Origin: Planctomycetota bacterium
Lineage (GTDB): Bacteria; Planctomycetota; Phycisphaerae; WQYP01
Direction of reading: 5' to 3'
Length of the DNA: 43,405 bases
NCBI GenBank assembly: GCA_021818445.1
Contig: JAKAEB010000033.1
Location: 1 to 43,405 of the forward strand
Below, piece after piece: positions 36,006 through 43,405 of this stretch (positions are counted from its first letter, which is position 1; every line of letters begins with the position of its first letter). The notes beneath the pieces were generated by a model. That model was given only the letters and a program-made list of their open reading frames with translations, had not been told where the DNA came from and did no database searches. Made by a program: the position numbers and the translations under genes.

Positions 36006-38720
36006 TTACCAGTTCACTATACCACTTACCGGTTCGTCGGCGCTCGATCCACCCACGCCTATTCCATATGCCCCCGGGGGGACGGTCCATTGGTGCTGCG
36101 CGGCAACATAAGTTGCAAACGCATGCCATCGGAGTTTGAAGTAGACGGTTTTACTTTGCCCCGGGTTGAGCATTACCCGCTGAAAACCTTCCAATTTTTG
36201 CACCACGCGCCGTATCGGCCCACCCTGTGGCGGGTGAATATATAACTGTACAACCTCCGCCCCGGCCCGATGCCCTGTATTGCGAACCCGTACCGCAACC
36301 GTCGCCGTACGTTTATGGCCCGTACCGCTTGATATGATCGCGAGATGCCCAAACGCAAAGTGGGTATACGAAAGGCCATAACCAAACGGAAACAAGGGGC
36401 GAATGTGTTTGTAGTTGTACCATCGATAACCGATGAATATCCCCTCCACAAACCGGCACTGTGAGCCGGCACCGCTGGGAAAGCCGTGATAGGCCGGTTC
36501 CGCCTGCCATCGGTGGTTAAATACTCCGGGATAACCCGGAAAATGATGATACGCGGCCTCATCACGCCAATGGCGGCTGAAGCTCTCGGGCAGATGACCA
36601 CTGGGATCTATGCGGCCAAAGATTATTTTGGCAATACTCGTATTGCCGCTCTGCCCGGGATACCAACCCCACAAAAGACCGGCGGTGCGATGAACCCACT
36701 TTTTCATACCCACGCCAGCGCCGGCATACACCACGGCGATGGTGTGTGGATTGAGTGTGGCGGCATCCCGCACATATTCATTCTGCGGGCCGGTGAGGTA
36801 ATAAGGCCGGTCCGCCTGCTCGCGCTGAATGGTCTGATTAAAGCCCATGCAGGCGATCACGTCATTCGCTTGGCGCAGAGAGGCTTTTTGGGCGGACGTA
36901 AAGAGATGAACCTTACTGCGCGGCAACCAGCCGAACCCGACCGTCGCATGTTTATTCATTAGGCTGCGATATACGACGCGCACCTGATAGGTTTCTCCGC
37001 CATGAAGTGGGAGCGTTGTCAGGGCACCTTTTAATGGATTGGCGGGGTTTTGCCAAAAGGGAAGCCAAAGATCAATGATGCGCTTACCATTAAGGTATAC
37101 CTCGCCGGATCCATTTACTGCAAAGATGAAAGAGTATTCACCGGTTTTTGCTGGATGGATGGCGGCTTTCCACACCACGCTTAACGTCTTGCGCCCCAGC
37201 GACGCCTGTTTCTGCATCATGGCCACACCGGGGTTGAAAACTGTCAGGTGAGAATTGGACCGGCCAGCGCCCGCCGAATTGATGGCAATTTTCGCCTGCC
37301 GAACGACTTTGGGCATTCCATTAAACGCACCGTTGCTGTAATAATCAGCCTGCACACCGGGCTTGCCGTGCGGGGTGGTAAGTTGGCCCCGCCCCCAATA
37401 TCGGTGGTAGGCGTCATGCCAGGGAATGGTGGTAATCTGCACCCTTGGCCCCACCACAGCTTTAATCGCCGCCAGCATCGTCACCGGTTTGATGTTGGGC
37501 GGCACGTGGGAGCTGCCTCCACCGCCCGTCACCGCACGCGATACCCACGGGCCAATAAGCACGATATGCGACCGTGATGCCGGATTAAGCGGCAGGATGT
37601 GGCCCTTATTCTGCAGCAGGACCGTACCTTCGGCGGTAACCTGATTGACCACCACATCGTCTGTCTGGATGAGCGGAGGGCGACGGTAAAACGGATTGTG
37701 TGGATCATTAAAACCCATGGCCACGATGACGCGCAATATCTGCCGCACATGCTGATTGATCAGCGCCACGGATATCTGATGGGAAGCCAATAAATGTGTA
37801 ATATTTTCGTAACTGTACAGGTGAGTGGTCGGCATCTCCACGTCCAGCCCGGCCTTAAGATTGTCGCGTGTGTTGTACACGCAGCCCCAGTCGGACATGG
37901 TAAGCCCTTTGAAGCCCCACTTATCACGCAGTACACCGGTCAGCAGCGGGCCATTTTCCGAGCCGTAGAGACCGTTTATCCGATTGCAGGCCGTCATGAT
38001 CGCCCAAGCGTGTCCGTGCAGAACGGCGGCACGAAACGGCGGAAGATAAATTTCATGTAAGGCCCGCTGGCCGATGATACAGTTGATCCACGGCCGCATG
38101 GTTTCAATTTCGTTGCCGACAAAATGCTTGCAGCAGGCGGCCACGTCTTCTGATTGCAGCCCGCGGATGTAGGGAACAACCATTTGCGACGACAGATAGG
38201 GGTCTTCACCGCCGATGTATTCCATACTGCGTCCATTTTGCGGCTCTCGAAGCAGATTCAAACCCGGTCCGAGCAGAATACCGACATGTTTAGCACGGGC
38301 GTCGAGGCCAATATGCTTTCCCTCCAGTTTAGCCAGCGATCGGCTCCATGTGGAGGTGAGACATGGTGCGGCCGGATAGGCCGTTGACGGACCCCAATCC
38401 ACCACGCCCACCGTGGCATCACTTACCCGGATAGATGGTAGGCCCAGGCTTTTAATGGAATGCAATGCCTCATGACTGTTGCCGGAGAGCAGGCGAATTT
38501 TTTCGCTCAAAGTCATTTTGGCTTCAATCGCCGCGGCACGATGGTTGATTTGGGCGGCGGTAAGACCCAGCGGAGAGTATTCACCAATGGCCAGCGATCG
38601 AGAAGCCAATCCGAGCGTGAATACCAATGCCAGCAGCCACCCGCATACCACCAGTAGACGGGATACATCTTTTCGGTACACCATGCCGAATCTTCCCGCC
38701 GCCTTTTTCGTTTGCTTCAT
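36006..38720 (-). CDS. exported glycoside hydrolase family 3 enzyme with PA14 domain
   Basis: This is a predicted secreted beta-glycosidase (glucosidase or xylosidase type). The 904-residue protein has an N-terminal hydrophobic signal (about 20-44), then the TIM-barrel domain with CKHFVGNE (Lys198, His199) and the nucleophile in GLTMSDWG (Asp277). After the start of the second domain (GTVLLQNKGHILPL) a PA14 domain is inserted at about 450-610 (ADYYSNGAF, YSFIFAVNGSGEVYLNGKRIID), a known carbohydrate-sensing insert. The second half of the alpha/beta sandwich (GQSGNTSIAKIIFGRIDPSGHLP) and a fibronectin-like C-terminal domain (FPFGYGLSYTHF, VQLYIHPP) follow. The ATG at 38720 has GGAG 5 to 6 bases upstream. 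The sugar specificity is not deducible. Confidence 0.93.
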   Translation of the reverse strand: MKQTKKAAGRFGMVYRKDVSRLLVVCGWLLALVFTLGLASRSLAIGEYSPLGLTAAQINHRAAAIEAKMTLSEKIRLLSGNSHEALHSIKSLGLPSIRVSDATVGVVDWGPSTAYPAAPCLTSTWSRSLAKLEGKHIGLDARAKHVGILLGPGLNLLREPQNGRSMEYIGGEDPYLSSQMVVPYIRGLQSEDVAACCKHFVGNEIETMRPWINCIIGQRALHEIYLPPFRAAVLHGHAWAIMTACNRINGLYGSENGPLLTGVLRDKWGFKGLTMSDWGCVYNTRDNLKAGLDVEMPTTHLYSYENITHLLASHQISVALINQHVRQILRVIVAMGFNDPHNPFYRRPPLIQTDDVVVNQVTAEGTVLLQNKGHILPLNPASRSHIVLIGPWVSRAVTGGGGSSHVPPNIKPVTMLAAIKAVVGPRVQITTIPWHDAYHRYWGRGQLTTPHGKPGVQADYYSNGAFNGMPKVVRQAKIAINSAGAGRSNSHLTVFNPGVAMMQKQASLGRKTLSVVWKAAIHPAKTGEYSFIFAVNGSGEVYLNGKRIIDLWLPFWQNPANPLKGALTTLPLHGGETYQVRVVYRSLMNKHATVGFGWLPRSKVHLFTSAQKASLRQANDVIACMGFNQTIQREQADRPYYLTGPQNEYVRDAATLNPHTIAVVYAGAGVGMKKWVHRTAGLLWGWYPGQSGNTSIAKIIFGRIDPSGHLPESFSRHWRDEAAYHHFPGYPGVFNHRWQAEPAYHGFPSGAGSQCRFVEGIFIGYRWYNYKHIRPLFPFGYGLSYTHFAFGHLAIISSGTGHKRTATVAVRVRNTGHRAGAEVVQLYIHPPQGGPIRRVVQKLEGFQRVMLNPGQSKTVYFKLRWHAFATYVAAQHQWTVPPGAYGIGVGGSSADEPVSGIVNW

Positions 38721-39229
38721 TGTTGCTCCATTAAGCCCCGGCAGATTGCACCTCTCCGTCCATCTCGGCACATGGAATATGCGTAAATATCCGCCCTGCA
38801 CCGCACCAAAACAAGGACGGTCGATGTTATGACGCCCATCCAATTGCCGCAACACCAAATTGCGAAAAATGGGTATGAAATTGCGCAGCGGAAATGGGCC
38901 GAGGCGAACATAACGGCAAAAGCCCGGTGCTGTCGATCAAATGCAATCTATAGTTGGCTCATGATGGCTCGGGAGGCACCGTTGCAAATTCTATCATCGG
39001 GAATTTCCCTATTGCGGCAGCAACGCGCTCGATTATCATCCAAATCCAGCCCAAGCCACCATGGTGAAGTGAAAGGCAGCGGAACGATGAAAAAAACAAT
39101 AGCCATTGGAGCGTGCATCCATGTAGTACCCCGCCCTGACGCACGCAATAGCCACCGAAGCGAGACACCCTGCATGGAGGCCGGTAGACGGCAGAAGATG
39201 ATTGTTCATTCGGATGGGGAATGTCGGTC
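38721..39229. other. 509-base intergenic region between GH3 and pntAA
   Basis: The GH3 and pnt genes diverge, so both promoters should lie here. I see no gene I can support. A plus-strand frame (38829-39233) has mixed composition, no family features and no ribosome binding site. GATGGGGA just before 39221-39230 provides the pntAA ribosome binding site. Confidence 0.45.
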
Positions 39230-40399
39230 ATGATTATTGCAGTTCCCACGGAAACTTTTCCCGGTGAACGGCGTGTTGCCCTGACCCCCGCGCGCATCGC
39301 CGCACTGACCAAAGCCGGCTTTGCGGTGCAGATACAGGCCGGTGCGGGGCAGGCGGCCGGCTTTACCGACGAGGCGTATCAGGAACGCCAGGCGACCATG
39401 GTGGCAGATCGCCAGGCGCTTATTACCAATGCCGATGTGGTGTTTCAAGTTCGCACACCGGGAGCCAATCCGCAGTATGGCTTGGCGGACATCCCACTGT
39501 ATAAGGCGGGGTCGCTGGTGGTCGGTTTTGCCGATCCGCTGATGCAGCCGACCGTGATGGCAGCCATGGCACAGCAGGGCGTAACACTGATGGCGATGGA
39601 ATTAATACCGCGCATCAGCCGGGCCCAAAGCATGGATGCGCTTTCGTCGATGGCAAATCTTGCCGGCTACAAGGCGGTGCTGCTGGCCGCCAACGAACTA
39701 TCACGGATTTGCCCGATGATGATGACTGCGGCAGGCACCCTCACCCCGGCCAAGGTGCTGGTGATCGGGGCCGGGGTTGCCGGTTTGCAGGCGATCGCCA
39801 CCGCTCGGCGTCTGGGGGCGGTTGTCAGTGCGTACGATGTGCGCCCCGCCGTAAAAGAGCAAATACAGAGTCTGGGTGCCAAATTTATTGAATTACCACT
39901 GGAGACCGGCGACGCCCAGACGGCGGGCGGCTACGCGAAAGAGCAATCCGGCGATCAGCAGCAACGCCAGCGGGAATTAATGACCGGTGCGGTGCGCGAT
40001 GCGGATGTGGTGATATCCACAGCGGCGGTACCGGGTAAAAAGGCCCCCGTGCTCATCACCGCCGGGATGGTGCACCAAATGAAGGCCGGATCGGTCATTA
40101 TTGATCTGGCGGCAGCTACCGGCGGAAACTGCGAATTAACGCAGGCCGATCAGCGGGTTGATACCCACGGTGTATGCATTTGGGGGCCGACGAATCTGCC
40201 ATCAACTTTGGCGGTTCATGCCAGCGAGTTGTATTCCAATAATCTGTGCCACTTGCTGATGCACCTGACCAAAGAATCAAAAATTGTACTTGATGAAACC
40301 GATCAAATAACCCGGGATACCATGGTGACCCGCGGCGGGCACGTGGTCAATGCGATGGTGCAAAAAGCTTTAGGGCCGGGCGAAGCGGACGGGCAATAA
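39230..40399 (+). CDS. pntAA: NAD(P) transhydrogenase subunit alpha part 1 (NAD-binding)
   Basis: The transhydrogenase uses the proton gradient to pass hydride from NADH to NADP. This soluble subunit binds NAD(H). The 389-residue protein starts with IAVPTETFPGERRVALTP, has GYKAVLLAANEL, the Rossmann loop VLVIGAGVAGLQAIATARRLGA, then SAYDVRP, and GSVIIDLAAATGGNCELT. The ATG at 39230 has GGGGA 9 bases upstream; an ATG at 39221 lies too close. pntAB follows after 12 bases, so the three subunits form an operon. Confidence 0.95.
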   Translation: MIIAVPTETFPGERRVALTPARIAALTKAGFAVQIQAGAGQAAGFTDEAYQERQATMVADRQALITNADVVFQVRTPGANPQYGLADIPLYKAGSLVVGFADPLMQPTVMAAMAQQGVTLMAMELIPRISRAQSMDALSSMANLAGYKAVLLAANELSRICPMMMTAAGTLTPAKVLVIGAGVAGLQAIATARRLGAVVSAYDVRPAVKEQIQSLGAKFIELPLETGDAQTAGGYAKEQSGDQQQRQRELMTGAVRDADVVISTAAVPGKKAPVLITAGMVHQMKAGSVIIDLAAATGGNCELTQADQRVDTHGVCIWGPTNLPSTLAVHASELYSNNLCHLLMHLTKESKIVLDETDQITRDTMVTRGGHVVNAMVQKALGPGEADGQ

Positions 40400-40411
40400 G
40401 GAGCTGAACTG

Positions 40412-40705
40412 ATGGGCGAAAGTTTAACATCCAACGTGTTTGTATTTCTACTGGCAGCCTTTCTGGGCTACGAAGTGGTGCGGCGGGTATCTCCGCAGTT
40501 GCATACACCACTGATGGCCTTGACCAATGCCATTTCAGCCATATCCGTCGTCGGGGCGCTGACGATAGCCGGGGCCGGCGACGGCCACACCCTGCTGATC
40601 ACGCTGGGGGTCATTGCCACGGCGTGCGCCATGGTCAATGTGGTCGGCGGGTTCATGATTACCGATCGCATGCTGAAAATGTTCAAGAAACGCAAGGGTA
40701 AATAA
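40412..40705 (+). CDS. pntAB: NAD(P) transhydrogenase subunit alpha part 2 (membrane)
   Basis: This 97-residue protein forms membrane helices of the proton channel. It has three hydrophobic helices with FLLAAFLGYEVVRRVSPQLHTPLMALTNAISAIS, the conserved PLMxxTNAIS element, and VNVVGGFMITDRML. AAGGAG lies 7 bases before the ATG. Its stop overlaps the pntB start by one base (TAATG). The separate alpha-2 gene is the split arrangement seen in Alphaproteobacteria and some other phyla. Confidence 0.94.
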   Translation: MGESLTSNVFVFLLAAFLGYEVVRRVSPQLHTPLMALTNAISAISVVGALTIAGAGDGHTLLITLGVIATACAMVNVVGGFMITDRMLKMFKKRKGK

Positions 40706-42138
40706 TGCATTGGGGAAATTTTGCCATCATTGCCAAGGCGGCGTTTTATCCTCATGCCGCAGGTTTGCCGTGGTATGTGACAATCATTTATCTGGCGGCG
40801 GCCGGTTCATTTGTGCTTTCACTCAAGTGGCTCAGTTCCCACAAGACGGCGCGGCTGGGGGTAAAAGCGGGTGAAATCGGCATGGCGGCGGCCATCATCG
40901 CCACGCTATTTCTGCCCGAGATACGCCAGTACAACTGGATTTTCATAGCGGGTATCGCCGGGGCCGCAGTCGGCATATTGCTGGCCGTGCTTACGCCGAT
41001 GACCGCAGTGCCGCAGCAGACGGCGCTATCGCATGCGTTCGGGGCGTTGGCGGCGGCATTGGTGGGGACGGCCGAATTTTACTCCCATCAATCGCACCTG
41101 ACGCATTTTCACACGGTGGTCATCTGTGTTGAGAGTCTGCTGGGGTATTTAACCTTTACGGGCAGCCTTATCGCCGCGGGCAAACTGCAGGAAGTTCTGC
41201 CGACGCGCCCCATCGTGTTCAAATTTCAGAACCCATTGAATTTTATTATTTTTGCACTCGCGATCGCCGCCGCCGTATGGCTGGCCATCGACCCGGCACA
41301 GGGCATTGTGTATCCGGTATTCATCGCTCTGGCATTGCTTTTTGGGGTGATGCTGATCATACCCATCGGCGGTGGCGACATGCCCACGGTCATCGCCCTG
41401 CTCAACAGCTATGCCGGCCTTTCCGCCGCAGCCATGGGCTTTGTGGTGAACAATAAACTGCTGATCATCGGCGGTGCGTTGGAAGGGTCATCCGGATTTA
41501 TCCTTTCAATGATCATGTGCAAAGCGATGAATCGGTCATTTATCAATGTGCTTTTCGGCCAGGCCCAAGCGGAAAAGGCCGCCAGTTCGGATGATGTGTA
41601 TGCCGGACGTATTAAAAACACAACCGCCGAGGAGGTGGCGGACTTTTTAACCAGTGCCCGGCGTGTGGTGATTGTACCGGGTTACGGCCTCGCGGTTGCC
41701 CAGGCCCAGCATGTGACCGGCGAATTATTTGAGCTTTTGGAATCCCGGGGCGTGGATGTTCAGTTTGCAATCCATCCGGTGGCCGGTCGTATGCCGGGGC
41801 ATATGAACGTGCTGCTGGCGGAGGCCGATATTCCGTACGACCATCTTCATGAGATGGAGGAGATTAACGAGCAATTCGGCGAGGTGGATGTGGTACTGGT
41901 GAACGGAGCCAACGATGTGGTCAACCCCGACGCGCGTGAAAACCCCAACAGCCCCATTGCCGGCATGCCGATATTAAATGTGGACAAAGCGCGAACGGTG
42001 GTGGTGATTAAGCGGTCATTAAGCCCGGGCTTTGCCGGCATCCCCAACCCGCTTTTTGCGTGCGATAACTGCCTGATGCTGTTTTCCGACGGCAAAGCGG
42101 CAACCACGGAAATTATTCAGCAGATCAAAGCCCAATAA
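40705..42138 (+). CDS. pntB: NAD(P) transhydrogenase subunit beta (NADP-binding)
   Basis: The 477-residue subunit has about nine transmembrane helices (about 20-265), with the conserved GGGDMPTVIALLNSYAGLSAAAMGF loop, and a C-terminal NADP-binding domain (about 300-477) with VVIVPGYGLAVAQAQH, HPVAGRMPGHMNVLLAEADIPYD, GANDVVNPDAR and VVIKRSLSPGFAGIPNPLF. All family signatures are intact. It is the last gene of the operon. A short hairpin GACACC/GGTGTC (42177-42182 with 42188-42193) lies 38 bases downstream, without a T run. Confidence 0.96.
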   Translation: MHWGNFAIIAKAAFYPHAAGLPWYVTIIYLAAAGSFVLSLKWLSSHKTARLGVKAGEIGMAAAIIATLFLPEIRQYNWIFIAGIAGAAVGILLAVLTPMTAVPQQTALSHAFGALAAALVGTAEFYSHQSHLTHFHTVVICVESLLGYLTFTGSLIAAGKLQEVLPTRPIVFKFQNPLNFIIFALAIAAAVWLAIDPAQGIVYPVFIALALLFGVMLIIPIGGGDMPTVIALLNSYAGLSAAAMGFVVNNKLLIIGGALEGSSGFILSMIMCKAMNRSFINVLFGQAQAEKAASSDDVYAGRIKNTTAEEVADFLTSARRVVIVPGYGLAVAQAQHVTGELFELLESRGVDVQFAIHPVAGRMPGHMNVLLAEADIPYDHLHEMEEINEQFGEVDVVLVNGANDVVNPDARENPNSPIAGMPILNVDKARTVVVIKRSLSPGFAGIPNPLFACDNCLMLFSDGKAATTEIIQQIKAQ

Positions 42139-42733
42139 GCCGCACCGCCCCGCACGACGCGGCCCCACGCCGCCCCGACACCATCCCGGTGTCACGGATG
42201 CCTTCACCCGCGTACGCATACGTTTGCGCGTGGGACAAATCAGCATTTTCACCGCTGAGGTTGCATCCGTTGGCACTTACAGTAAATCATGGATTACGTC
42301 ACGACGCATCTCCGGACAACTCACCATCCGTTCCAGGCCACCGGCGTAGAAGGCCTTGGGCATGAGCCTGAGCCTCGATTCCCCAAGTCTGATTCGCGCA
42401 GCCAATCCGCGCTGCAGGCGAAAGTACTCGCACTGCTGCAGCGGCACGCGGAAGAATTGCTGCGTACCAGCCGGGACACCCGTGCACAATCAGCCGCCGC
42501 AACCGCCGCCCCGATTGTCGATCCATGGGCACTGGCCGGCACCGGACCCGCAACCACGGCGGTCATGCCAGACCGGCTGGTACGCTGCAAAAGCTTCTGG
42601 CAATCGGCGAGAAATTGCTGGCGAAGCTGGACGGCGCTAAAACCAATCCCTTCGATTTTCTACCATAACGCCGACGCCCGCCGGGCAATGGCAATCGCTG
42701 ATTAACAGCCACTGCCACTGCTTCGGCACCGCA
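42139..42733. other. 595-base region after pntB with a degenerate-looking frame
   Basis: No intact gene is called. Plus-strand frames in this region look protein-like only in pieces: about 42400-42550 reads LQAKVLALLQRHAEELLRTS, then from about 42564 another frame gives a plausible end, LQKLLAIGEKLLAKLDG, TNPFDFLP, stopping at 42666-42668. This could be a small gene with one or two frameshifts, or chance. The 5' part (42289-42400) is ambiguous between two frames. Confidence 0.35.
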
Positions 42734-43405
42734 TCAGGCACTGCCGCGGATCGACCGCAGAGCCGCGATAACATCAGCAGGTTCCATGCGGCGAGTATAG
42801 TCCGCATTGAGAAAATCAGCGCGGATCACACCCCGTTGATCCACTACATAGGTTGCGGGAAGCGGCAGTTCCCATGTCGTATCACCGTTACTCGCCGGAA
42901 CATCAATGCCGAACGACTGGTAAACCGGACGCAGCCGCTCGGGCAGGGTAAATACCAGACCGTAAGACCGCGCCACAACATTGCCTTTATCGGAAAGCAC
43001 AGCGAAGCGGAGATTCTGTTTTTCGGCGGTTGACAGCGAATGGTCGGGCGTTTGCGGTGAAATGGCCACCAGGTTCGCACCCAACGCCTGGATGTCATCC
43101 AAGCTCGCATTGAGCGCCCGCAATTCAAGGTTGCAATAAGGGCACCAGCCACCGCGGTAAAAGCTTATCACCACCGGTCCCCGCGTCAGAAGCGTCGATA
43201 GCGAAACAAGTTTTCCATGAACATCCGGAAGAGAAAATTCCGGTGCTGTCCCGCCCACCGTCACGGCCCGTGCCGGAAGATTTTCAAGTTCCAGGGCTCG
43301 GGTCGCCTGCATCATGACCGAGGCGATGTCCGGTGATACTTTCGTCATGAATTGTGCCTTCATGCCGTCAAGTTCACTGGCAAGGTTGACATTTGCGATA
43401 CGGGT
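42734..43405 (-). CDS. peroxiredoxin-like (AhpC/TSA family) protein, 5' end probably outside window
   Basis: This is a predicted thiol peroxidase or redoxin. It has GTAPEFSLPDVHGKLVSL, the active-site stretch FYRGGWCPYCNLELRAL with CxxC, and LPLPATYVVDQRGVI, like the AhpC/TSA-type proteins with a WCPYC site. The frame stays open to the window edge. The residues before the first ATG (43363) read NLASELDGMKAQF, which resembles the family N-terminus, and no start codon occurs between that ATG and the edge, so the gene probably begins a few codons outside. If the ATG at 43363 is the start the protein has 209 residues. Confidence 0.85.
   Translation of the reverse strand, partial: TRIANVNLASELDGMKAQFMTKVSPDIASVMMQATRALELENLPARAVTVGGTAPEFSLPDVHGKLVSLSTLLTRGPVVISFYRGGWCPYCNLELRALNASLDDIQALGANLVAISPQTPDHSLSTAEKQNLRFAVLSDKGNVVARSYGLVFTLPERLRPVYQSFGIDVPASNGDTTWELPLPATYVVDQRGVIRADFLNADYTRRMEPADVIAALRSIRGSA

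Noticed and set aside
38829..39233. 134-codon plus-strand frame before pntAA
   Set aside because: No recognisable motifs or ribosome binding site, and it overlaps the pntAA start region.

Overview
The window reads as a chromosomal segment of a Gram-negative, probably heterotrophic bacterium. The gene mix suggests a member of the Planctomycetota, perhaps Phycisphaerae-like. It combines a compact type II-C CRISPR-Cas locus, scattered rather than clustered trp genes, short lipoproteins with Ser/Thr/Pro/Gln tails, a YrdC-like/phosphatase fusion, a three-gene PntAA-AB-B transhydrogenase and a secreted GH3 glycosidase with a PA14 insert. No rRNA or phylogenetic marker was available to test this, so the taxonomy is inference.

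Layout. (1) 1-5316: defence locus with the 3' part of cas9, then cas1, cas2 and a 43-repeat CRISPR array made of two repeat types (38 of type A, 5 of type B). (2) 5691-8762: purC and, divergent from it, a DinG/XPD-type helicase. (3) 8763-11693: a type II restriction-modification pair (XamI-like endonuclease plus N6-adenine methyltransferase), so two DNA-defence systems lie within 12 kb. (4) 12079-16964: a lipoprotein, trpB, a pterin carbinolamine dehydratase, an MGDG-synthase-like glycosyltransferase and queA. (5) 16965-20431: a convergent intergenic stretch, a TrpG/PabA amidotransferase, a composite repeat element, a lipoprotein esterase and a LysE-type exporter. (6) 20557-27320: an unknown protein, recN, a YjbQ protein, an aldo/keto reductase, a sulfotransferase, a YrdC-like/LMW-PTP fusion and a divergent RpiB. 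(7) 27394-30670: rpiA, a CAU-anticodon tRNA, a broken vapC-like toxin gene and a sensory PAS-GAF-receiver protein. (8) 30833-38720: dxs, a trpD homologue with altered active-site motifs, galK, a TMEM175-type channel and a large exported GH3 enzyme. (9) 39230-43405: the pntAA-pntAB-pntB operon, a degenerate-looking stretch and a peroxiredoxin-like protein cut by the window edge.

How it works together. cas9-cas1-cas2 and the array form an adaptive immune system. The tracrRNA could not be placed with confidence; it may lie upstream of cas9, outside the window. The repeat read on the minus strand starts GTTG and ends TACACT, as in type II-C systems that transcribe crRNAs from promoters inside each repeat. 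The second repeat type differs from the first by seven transitions and no transversions, all in the middle of the repeat. Most other genes are housekeeping: purine and tryptophan synthesis, queuosine, pentose phosphate, isoprenoid precursors, NADPH balance and DNA repair. Several of them have lost family catalytic residues (TrpD, RpiB and the YrdC-like domain) and are the main functional puzzles outside the CRISPR locus.
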